Of a DNA stretch of 64,000 nt, positions 7,261 through 15,300 are shown one piece after another. Source of the DNA: Rosistilla ulvae (lineage in GTDB: Bacteria; Planctomycetota; Planctomycetia; Pirellulales; Pirellulaceae); NCBI RefSeq assembly GCF_007741475.1, contig NZ_CP036261.1:3783798-3847797 (forward strand), written 5' to 3'. The notes beneath the pieces were generated by a model. That model made no database searches. It saw nothing but the letters and a program-made list of their open reading frames with translations, and was not told the origin of the DNA. Numbering within the stretch: the stretch's first letter is position 1; every line of letters begins with the position of its first letter. The translations under genes were made by a program, and so were the position numbers.

Positions 7261-10200
7261 ATGGACGCGGGCAAGAACTCGGCGACAAACGACGCTGATT
7301 TCGCCAACGACATTGCGCGCCAAGCCCAGCTGTTCCAACAACGTTTCTCCGATAACACGCCCGGAGCTGCTGGTCGAGACGTCAAGCTGGACAGGTCGCG
7401 ACTGGAATCGGTCCTCACGCTGTTCCAGCAAACGCAGGACACCGCTACGACCATCTCGAACGGCGAAGGCGAAGAACAGGACGATTTCGAGCCGCCCGAA
7501 CGGATCGGACGCTTTAAGGTCGACGGCATCATCGGTGTCGGGGGATTCTCGACAGTCTATCAAGCACACGATGATGTGCTGCTGAGGGATGTGGCGCTGA
7601 AATCGATTCGTCGACGCGTCAAGGTAGCGAACGTTGAAGACGACTCGCGAATGCACGAAGCCCGCGCCGCGGCTCGCTTGAGTCATCCCAATCTGGTCCC
7701 ACTATATGAAGTCTTCCAGGATGCCGATGCGGTCTACTTAGTTTCGGAACTCTGCCTGGGGTCGACATTGGCCGAGTGGTTGACGGCGCACCCAGGTCCG
7801 ATCGATGCTCAGATGGCATGTGGGACCTGTTTTGAGCTGACCGAAGCGATCATCCACGTTCACGATTGCGGGTTGGTCCATCGCGACATCAAGCCCGGCA
7901 ACATCATGATCTCCGAATCGGTAGGGACCGATGGACGCTTGAAATTGACTCCTCGCTTGACCGACTTTGGATTGGTCCGCGACATTTTTGCCGACTCCGG
8001 TCTCGTGAAGTCCTACCGTCTCGTCGGAACATTGTTATTCATGGCGCCCGAACAGGTGCTTCAGAACGAACAATGGCATGGCAAAGCGTGCGACATCTTT
8101 GCGATTGGGATCGTGTTGTATCGGATGCTGACAGGGAAGCTGCCGCATCAGGGAGACAAAGCGATCGAGCTGTTCCATTCGATTTGCGTTGAACCTCCGA
8201 TTCCGCCGCGCAAGTTTGTCCCATCGCTCTCGCCCGATTTGGAAGCGATCTGTCTGAAGTGCTTGGCCAAAGACCCTGCCAACCGCTACGCGACCGCCAG
8301 CGATTTGCGCGATGACCTGTACCGTTACCAACGGGGCTTAATGGTCGAGGCGCGACCGCGATCGTTAGCCGAAAGGACATGGGTCGCGATCCGACGTTCT
8401 CCGTTGGAATCGGGTTTGTTGGCGACCATCATCCTGTTGTTGGTCGCCGGAACGGTGATCTTGGGGCACAGCAATCGACGTTTAAACGAACACCAATCGC
8501 AGCTGGAACTGGCGTTTGGCGAGGTCATTGCCAGCGAACATCGCGCGGTAAAGGCGCGAAAGCAATTTCGTGAGCAACGCGATTTGGCAAAAGTGACCGA
8601 ACGGCAAGCGGTCGAGACGGCTTATGTCTCCGATCTGCGGCATGCCTACGACGCATTGTCTCACAACAACCTCGTTGGCGCGTTGGAGATCTCCGAATCG
8701 ATCGAAAAGTACGCCGCAGGGATTCTCCCCACGGGGATCGATCTGAACATCCTGCAAACCCAAGCGCGCGAGAACTGGACCCGGTTGCCAAGTGCTTCGA
8801 CTCCTATCCGGCAAATCGCGATGTTCCCCGATTCGTTCCGATTTTTGGTCGCCGACGAAGAGGGGCCGATTCGGATCTACCGCAGATCGGACGGTCAGAT
8901 CGAACATGAGATCGCACAACGCGACGGGACGCGGCGGTTTGCCGTCGCGATCTCGCCCGACGGGCAATTGCTCGCCGTGGGGAACCAGATCGCCCAAGAC
9001 GGCGATTGGTTGAAAGCACTCAATCAAGTCGAATTCATTTCGCTGGGCGAACGCGCGGTTCCGGACATGATTCCCGATCTACCAACAACCGTCGAATCTC
9101 TGGCGTTTTCAAACGATGGCAGGCTGTTGGCGGTGGGATGTCGCTACCAATCGGTTCAAGTGGTCGACGTGGAATCGGGGAACTTGGTGCAATCGGTCCG
9201 TTCGACCCGCCGCAACCACGAACTTGCTTTTTCCAACGATGGACACGAACTGCTGGTCTTGAAGGAAAGCACGCAAGTTCGGTGGACGGATTTAAAAAAC
9301 AACAAGAAATCCGCCGAAGTGAAGACCAAACGCTACGTTAATCGCTGGGCGTGGGCCGAATCGGGGGCGAAGTTGGCGGCTTGCTTTTCGGGTTGGCACG
9401 GGGTTGCCGTCGTCGATCTAGCGGATGCCAAGCATTCCGAGATTGAATTACTGCACAATTCAGGAATTGCGACCTGCGTCGCGATTTCTCCCGACGGTCA
9501 GAGAGTGGTGGCGGGGACTCAAAATGGCGCGATCTTAAAATGGGATCTCCGCGAGTTGCCGAGTGGTGGGAGCGATGCGAAAGAGACGCGGTCGCGTTGG
9601 CCTGCAGGGGATGCCGCGATCCTGCACGCTGGATACGTCACCGAAATTGCCATCGATTCCCAGGGACGGATCTTCAGTGGTGGCGAAGACGGATCGCTAG
9701 CTCTCAGTTCGTTTGAAAACGCTCCCCCACCCGCGATCGAACTCCAATTTGAAACGCGTTGCGCGGCGCTGGCTCCCGATGGTCAAACGGCCTTCGTGGG
9801 CTGCAGCGGCGGGGCCGTCTTGGCGATTGATACGGTGAGCCATGCCGTGACCAGCGTCGTCCCGAAGGCCTCGGCAGCTCTTGCCTTCGATGCGGAACCG
9901 CGTTGCCTGCAAGTTTCACACGATGGGCGGTGGTTGGGTGTTGGTACGGTGGGTGGTGATTTGTTGGTAATCGATTTGCACGATCCTACGGCCAGCTATC
10001 GCGTTACGAATCCGGACTACGAAGACCAGCGCGATAACTGTGCCAAAGGGATTCGATTTGCGCCAAACGGGGATCGTTTGGTCTTCTCGACGGCCAATGG
10101 ATACCATGTTGGATTTTATGCGTTGCCTCACGCTACCGGTGAATTGACACGCCTGGCGGGGCAAGTGGTTGCGTTGCGCCATCAAGCGATCACGCTGTTG

Positions 10201-10683
10201 GATGACCAGCGTTGTTTGATGTTTGGCGACTCGATCGGTGAGTTCATTCTTGGAGGATCCGATGCGACGTTGGTCGGCAGGGGCATGGCCAAGTTTGTCA
10301 CCGCGTGTTACGCGCCCGAAGAGGGGATCATCTACTCTGCTGCCCTCGACAATCGAATCCGCAAACACGATTCGAATGGGGGCATGATCGAAACCAGTGC
10401 GCGGTGGAACTCACCGGCCGGTTCCGCGGCCCAAAATTTTGAAGTCACTGCACTGGCAATTACTCCCGACGGCAGGAATCTTTTGACGGGTGGCAGCGAC
10501 GGATCGATCGGTATTTGGAATGCGCGAGACCTGCGGAACTTGGGATTTGTGGTCGCCGGCGACGGGCAGGCCCCAGTCACCGACATCCAATTCTCCGACG
10601 ATGGCAAGACGTGGATCTATTGTCGAAAAACGGAAAATCGAAGCTTAGGAAAAATTCCGTTTCATATCAATCAACTCGATTGA
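7261..10683 (+). CDS. Membrane Ser/Thr protein kinase with WD40 repeats
   Basis: 1140 residues; the ATG has AGGAG upstream. After about 80 linker residues comes a complete Hanks-type kinase: glycine loop GVGGFSTVY (about 91-99), VALK lysine, HRDIKPGN (206), DFG (234) and APE. Catalytic residues are all present, so it should be active. A juxtamembrane part follows, then one membrane helix (about 385-401, GLLATIILLLVAGTVILG), a coiled segment rich in Arg and Glu, and a C-terminal half of WD40-like repeats. I see at least eight units of the form A-x-S-P-D-G-x-x-L-A-V-G or ending G-S-I-G-I-W-N. The kinase is cytoplasmic and the propeller would be on the other side of the membrane, as in other planctomycete kinases. 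Targets are not shown by the context. Confidence 0.93.
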   Translation: MDAGKNSATNDADFANDIARQAQLFQQRFSDNTPGAAGRDVKLDRSRLESVLTLFQQTQDTATTISNGEGEEQDDFEPPERIGRFKVDGIIGVGGFSTVYQAHDDVLLRDVALKSIRRRVKVANVEDDSRMHEARAAARLSHPNLVPLYEVFQDADAVYLVSELCLGSTLAEWLTAHPGPIDAQMACGTCFELTEAIIHVHDCGLVHRDIKPGNIMISESVGTDGRLKLTPRLTDFGLVRDIFADSGLVKSYRLVGTLLFMAPEQVLQNEQWHGKACDIFAIGIVLYRMLTGKLPHQGDKAIELFHSICVEPPIPPRKFVPSLSPDLEAICLKCLAKDPANRYATASDLRDDLYRYQRGLMVEARPRSLAERTWVAIRRSPLESGLLATIILLLVAGTVILGHSNRRLNEHQSQLELAFGEVIASEHRAVKARKQFREQRDLAKVTERQAVETAYVSDLRHAYDALSHNNLVGALEISESIEKYAAGILPTGIDLNILQTQARENWTRLPSASTPIRQIAMFPDSFRFLVADEEGPIRIYRRSDGQIEHEIAQRDGTRRFAVAISPDGQLLAVGNQIAQDGDWLKALNQVEFISLGERAVPDMIPDLPTTVESLAFSNDGRLLAVGCRYQSVQVVDVESGNLVQSVRSTRRNHELAFSNDGHELLVLKESTQVRWTDLKNNKKSAEVKTKRYVNRWAWAESGAKLAACFSGWHGVAVVDLADAKHSEIELLHNSGIATCVAISPDGQRVVAGTQNGAILKWDLRELPSGGSDAKETRSRWPAGDAAILHAGYVTEIAIDSQGRIFSGGEDGSLALSSFENAPPPAIELQFETRCAALAPDGQTAFVGCSGGAVLAIDTVSHAVTSVVPKASAALAFDAEPRCLQVSHDGRWLGVGTVGGDLLVIDLHDPTASYRVTNPDYEDQRDNCAKGIRFAPNGDRLVFSTANGYHVGFYALPHATGELTRLAGQVVALRHQAITLLDDQRCLMFGDSIGEFILGGSDATLVGRGMAKFVTACYAPEEGIIYSAALDNRIRKHDSNGGMIETSARWNSPAGSAAQNFEVTALAITPDGRNLLTGGSDGSIGIWNARDLRNLGFVVAGDGQAPVTDIQFSDDGKTWIYCRKTENRSLGKIPFHINQLD

Positions 10684-10690
10684 TTCGCCA

Positions 10691-10710
10691 GCCTGGCCGC
10701 GCGGCCAGGC
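10691..10710 (+). terminator. Perfect palindrome after the kinase gene
   Basis: GCCTGGCCGC followed directly by GCGGCCAGGC, a perfect 20-base palindrome starting 7 bases after the kinase stop codon, then GTTTG. It can form a strong GC hairpin and probably ends the kinase transcript and the convergent lipoprotein transcript. The core GGCCGCGCGGCC recurs at 25188-25197 in a second structured spacer. Confidence 0.6.
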
Positions 10711-10758
10711 GTTTGTCCTTGGTTCCGCCGCGAAACGGAGGAGGCTGACTCGGACAGT

Positions 10759-11202
10759 TCAGTTCGATGGTAGTTCCAACTGGCCCAGGTCGTTCGGCTG
10801 GTCGGGACCAATCGTGATCGTCACCGGACTGGTTTCCGGGGCGGCATAGCTTGCATCGATTTTGTTGGGGCCGGTAAACGATCGTGCCAATGCGTTATAA
10901 TCCTTCAGCACGAACGTGACTCGATAGTCTCCCGCCGGGGCACCGTCACCAGCGGCATAGGTCGAGACTTTGATTTGCCCCTGAGCGTCGGTGAAGCCTT
11001 GCGGATAGAGTTGCTTCGCCGATTCCTCGGTGCCGTTCGAATGCAACGCGATTTGAATGTTCTCCACCGGCTTGCCATCGACCGTGACGGTCCCCGTGAT
11101 TGGGAATACCGGCACTTCACCGGCACGTGGTTGTTGGCCACAACCGCAAGCCGCGATGACAACGATCACGGCTGCGAAACGTGTTAAAAAGTGAAAATGC
11201 AT
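10759..11202 (-). CDS. Lipoprotein with transthyretin-like domain
   Basis: 147 residues. The N-terminus MHFHFLTRFAAVIVVIAACG has a lipobox ending in C19, so it is a lipoprotein. The rest is a single beta domain of the carboxypeptidase-regulatory/transthyretin type: ITGTVTVDGKPVENIQIAL, then GFTDAQGQIKVSTY and APAGDYRVTFV. In planctomycetes such lipoproteins usually sit immediately after a DUF1559 gene, as here, where the DUF1559 gene ends 12 bases upstream in the same direction. The joint role of the pair is unknown. Confidence 0.85.
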   Translation of the reverse strand: MHFHFLTRFAAVIVVIAACGCGQQPRAGEVPVFPITGTVTVDGKPVENIQIALHSNGTEESAKQLYPQGFTDAQGQIKVSTYAAGDGAPAGDYRVTFVLKDYNALARSFTGPNKIDASYAAPETSPVTITIGPDQPNDLGQLELPSN

Positions 11203-11214
11203 GGCTATCGGGCG

Positions 11215-12213
11215 TTACGGCGCCACCTCTCCTTTCGCGCGTGTGATTCGAGCGGCGAAGGTATACGCATCGATCGTTTCGGAATTGAACTGGACCGATC
11301 CATCAGCCATCAGGAACATCGCTCCGCCTGGATGAAAAGCGTGAAACCCTTGGCTGCGAAGATTGGTGCAATTGATTGGGCATCCTCCTTGAGGCATCGG
11401 AAAAGTGGTTGCGCCACGGACCGACCCTTCCAACCAATTTTCGCCGTTTAATGGATCGCCCCAACCACCACCATTTGTGTCTCCTATCGGCGCGGGGAGG
11501 GCAAGGATTTTTCGCCCCGTATAGATTTCCTTTCCGCCGGTCCGTTCGCCCATCAAAAAGGTGTTGCTGGTGCCGTCGAGGATCGATGAAAAACGAGTCG
11601 TTGCTGTTTCAAATGGATTGACCTGCATTAATGCCCCTTCCCTCGCGCTACCTTCGTTGTTGCTGTAGGCTATCTTTGCGAAGATTCCTTTGACCCCACC
11701 GGTCACACAATAATCCGACGGAGCCGCGCGATAACTGATCGCTCCTAGACCGGGCAAAAAAGCCGCAGCCGTAGTGGCGTCAATATTGGCGTCATAGACG
11801 CGGTCAATTCCGCCTGGGCTCGAAGGACAGACAAAACCAGCCAAAGGCGTAGCGATTACCGAAACGTTTTGTTGTCCGATCGTCCCCCCCTCATTCGTCG
11901 GTGAAACCCGGCTGTCGTACCGGTCGTACAGTGCTTGCTGTTCCATAAACGGCAGCAGCCCCATATTCCCCCCTTGGATGTTGAATGGAGGAGTCATGCC
12001 ATGAATGTACCAAGCTGCGGGAAAGCTCTTAAAGGTGTCGTGGTAGTTATGGAATGCCAACCCGATCTGTTTGAAGTTGTTGCTGCATTGCATGCGTCGT
12101 GCAGCTTCGCGAGCCGCTTGCACCGCGGGTAACAACAAACCAACTAAGATCCCGATGATCGCAATCACGACCAACAGCTCGACCAACGTAAAACCAATTC
12201 GCCTCGATCTCAT
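11215..12213 (-). CDS. DUF1559 pseudopilin-like protein
   Basis: 332 residues from the ATG at 12213, supported by AAGGAAG. The N-terminus is a type IV pilin/type II secretion signal: RRIGFTLVELLVVIAIIG, cleaved between G7 and F8, then AVQAAREAARRMQCSNNFKQ. The body is the DUF1559 domain, and the end carries the typical FHPGGAMFLMADGSVQF pattern. This family is expanded to dozens of copies in planctomycetes and is exported and assembled like a pseudopilin; function is unknown. It forms a two-gene unit with the lipoprotein downstream. Confidence 0.95.
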   Translation of the reverse strand: MRSRRIGFTLVELLVVIAIIGILVGLLLPAVQAAREAARRMQCSNNFKQIGLAFHNYHDTFKSFPAAWYIHGMTPPFNIQGGNMGLLPFMEQQALYDRYDSRVSPTNEGGTIGQQNVSVIATPLAGFVCPSSPGGIDRVYDANIDATTAAAFLPGLGAISYRAAPSDYCVTGGVKGIFAKIAYSNNEGSAREGALMQVNPFETATTRFSSILDGTSNTFLMGERTGGKEIYTGRKILALPAPIGDTNGGGWGDPLNGENWLEGSVRGATTFPMPQGGCPINCTNLRSQGFHAFHPGGAMFLMADGSVQFNSETIDAYTFAARITRAKGEVAP

Positions 12214-12386
12214 TGCCGTCTTCCTTCCACAATAAAATGCTAGAAAAGAACGGAAATGGCGTCGCAGCAATATTTAATACGCGACGCCACTCCGGCGTAC
12301 TGTCGCATATCCTAGCACTACACCCTTTCTGCGGCAACTAAATACACATTCAGGCGGAAGATTTGTCAGCACAACGGCACCGCCGC

Positions 12387-15300
12387 TCAGCGCGATAGGA
12401 ACAATCGCTTCGAAAGGTTGCGTGGAGCCTGGATCATCACGCTGGCATAATCGTCTTCGACCAACGACATGTTCCCGGGCGTGCTGTCGGGATCGATTTG
12501 GTCGACCGATTGCACTTCGATGTTATGCGGTCGAATGCCAAACGCATCGACCCGTTCGGTAATTCGAATCGTGCGGGTTTCGCCAACGATCAGTGTCCCC
12601 AGTGTCCAAAGCCCCGTCGCGGCATCGAAGGTCCCTTGGCTGACATCCGCTCTCACGAAGGTGAAACCTGGTGGAATCGGCAGTGAAAGGACGACGTTTG
12701 TCGCCACATCGGGTCCGGCATTGCTGACGGTGAACGTCGTCACGACGCTGTCCCCCAGTTCCGGTGTCGGGTTGTCAACCGCTGCGGTAACCGAGAGGTC
12801 GCTCACTTCGGGAGTCACCGTCACGCTCGCTTGATCGTCTTCCCCAACGATCCCGTTGTCGGGAGTCGAATCGGGGTCGAACTGCGCTACCGCAACGATC
12901 TCCGCCGTGTTGGTGCTTGGATCGGCGCTGTTGATCCGAGCCCGAATCGTCATCGTGGCGGTTCCCGTATTGGGAATCCCACCGACGTTCCACAACCCCG
13001 TGTTCGAATCGTAGGTTCCCTGCGTTTCGGTCGAAGATTGGAACAGCAATCCCGGTGGCAACAGGTCGCGAACGACGACGCCGGTCGCATCGTCGGGGCC
13101 GTTATTGACGACGGTGATCGTAAAGACAACGTCTTCGCTGGCCAGCGGCGTCGAATCGGCAACGATCTTGGTTAATCCCAAGTCGGCGACCGGGGTGACG
13201 AAGATGGCACTGGAGAAGTCGTCTTCGGTGATGTTATTGTTACCCGGCGTCGAGTCGGTATCGGGTTGATCCGCGGCGGTGATCTCCGCCGTGTTGAGAA
13301 CCGTTCCCGTCGTATTGACGGTCGCCGTCAACCGCAACGTCGCCGAATCGCCTTGAGCCAGGCTGCCCGTCGTCCATACACCCGTCGAAGCGTTGAAAGC
13401 TCCCTGAGCGACGGCGGCGGAAACAAACGTCATCCCTTCCGGCAATCGGTCGGTGATTTCGATACCCGTCGCGTCGGAGGGACCATCGTTGGTGACAACC
13501 AAGGTGTAGACAACGTTTTCGCCCCGGTTGGGTGCATTGTTGTCGATCGTCTTTGTCAACGACAGATCGATCTCCTGCGGCTCGATCGAAACCGAAGCCT
13601 GATCGTCTTCGCTGCTGTCATTATTGCCGGGAGTCGAATCCGGATCGCGAGTGTCCGAGGCAACGATCTCCGCTTGATTGACCTTCTCGATCACATTGGT
13701 TCCGTTGGCCACGATCTGCAAGGTCGCAGTCCCCGTGTTTCCCAACGCCCCCAAATCCCAGATCCCTGTCAGTTCGTTGTAGCTGCCGCGCGATGCCGTC
13801 GCCGAGACGAAGACGACATCCGGTGGCAACTGGTCTTCGACCAAAATCCCTGTCGCTGCGTCGGGTCCCGAGTTCGTAACCGTGATCGTGAACGTCACGT
13901 TCTCGCCGACGTTGGGCTTCGGATCGTCGACGGTCTTGGTCAACGAAAGGTCAGCCGAAAGAGGCGTGATGTCGACAGTGGCGTAATCGTCTTCGGTCGT
14001 GATCCCGTTGCCAGGCGTCGAATCGACATCCAATTGATCTGTCGCGGTGATCTCCGCTACGTTGGTCTTTGTATCGGGCGTGTCGACGCGGACCGTAATC
14101 TCCAACGTTGGCGTCGATCCGCGGGCGACCGATCCGACGTTCCATACGCCGGTCGCGTCGTCATAGTTCCCAAGACTGGCGATCGCCGAAATGAAAGTCA
14201 CTCCGACCGGCAACGTGTCAGTCACCGCAACGCCCGTCGCGGTGTCGGTTCCCGTGTTGGTGATCGCCAAGTTGTAGACGACGTTATCGCCGATGTTGGG
14301 CTGTGCCGCGTCGACGCCTTTCGTCAACGCGAGGTCGACCAATTGAGGCGTCAGCGAAACGCTGGCTTGATCGTCTTCGGCCGTCAAGTTATTGCCGGGG
14401 GTCGAATCGGGATCGGCCACCTCCGACGCACTCACCTGCGCCGTGTTGGTCTTGATTCCGCGAGTATCGACGCGGGCGACGATCTCCAATTGGGCGCCCG
14501 AGTTATTGGGAACGGTCCCAACCGACCAGGTGCGACTGGCCGAATCGAAGGTACCCAGGGTGGCGTTGGCAGAAACGAAGGTCATCCCCGTCGGCAGCGT
14601 ATCGAGAACCGCGACACCAGTCGCCGCATCGGGCCCGTCATTGTTGATGTCGATCGTAAATGTGACGTTATCGCCGACGTTCGGATTGGCGTTGTCGACG
14701 GTCTTCGTCAGCGAGAGATCCGCTTGCCGGGTCGTGATCGACGCGACAGCTTGATCGTCTTCGCTAGGGACGTTGTTGCCGGGAGTCGAATCGATGTCGG
14801 GTTGGTCGGCATCGAGGATCTCAACCGTGTTAGTCAATGTCGTCGCAGCGTTGACGCGGGCGACCAGCGTCATCGTGACCGAACCAAAGGCAGGCACGGT
14901 GGGGATCGACCATTGTCGCGTCGTTGTATTAAACGTTCCCTGGCTGGGCGTTGCCGAGACGAAAGTCAGCCCCGTCGGCAAGCGATCGACAACGACGACG
15001 TTGGTCGCCGCGTCGGGCCCCGCGTTGTTAACGGTGATCGTAAACGTGACGTTTTCGCCAAGGTTTGGTTGCGCCGTGTTGACGGTCTTGGCCAGCGACA
15101 GGTCGACGATCTCGGCGGTGAACGTCACCTCCGCGGTATCGTCCTCGCCAGCGACGCTATTGCCCGGTGTCGAGTCGGGATCCAATTGATCCGACGCGAT
15201 GATCTCTGCGGAGTTTGCATTCAAGCCCGCGTTGCCTGCCGTGGCGACGATCCGCAGAGTTGCCGTTCCGCCATTGGAGATCGTGCCGACGTTCCAAACG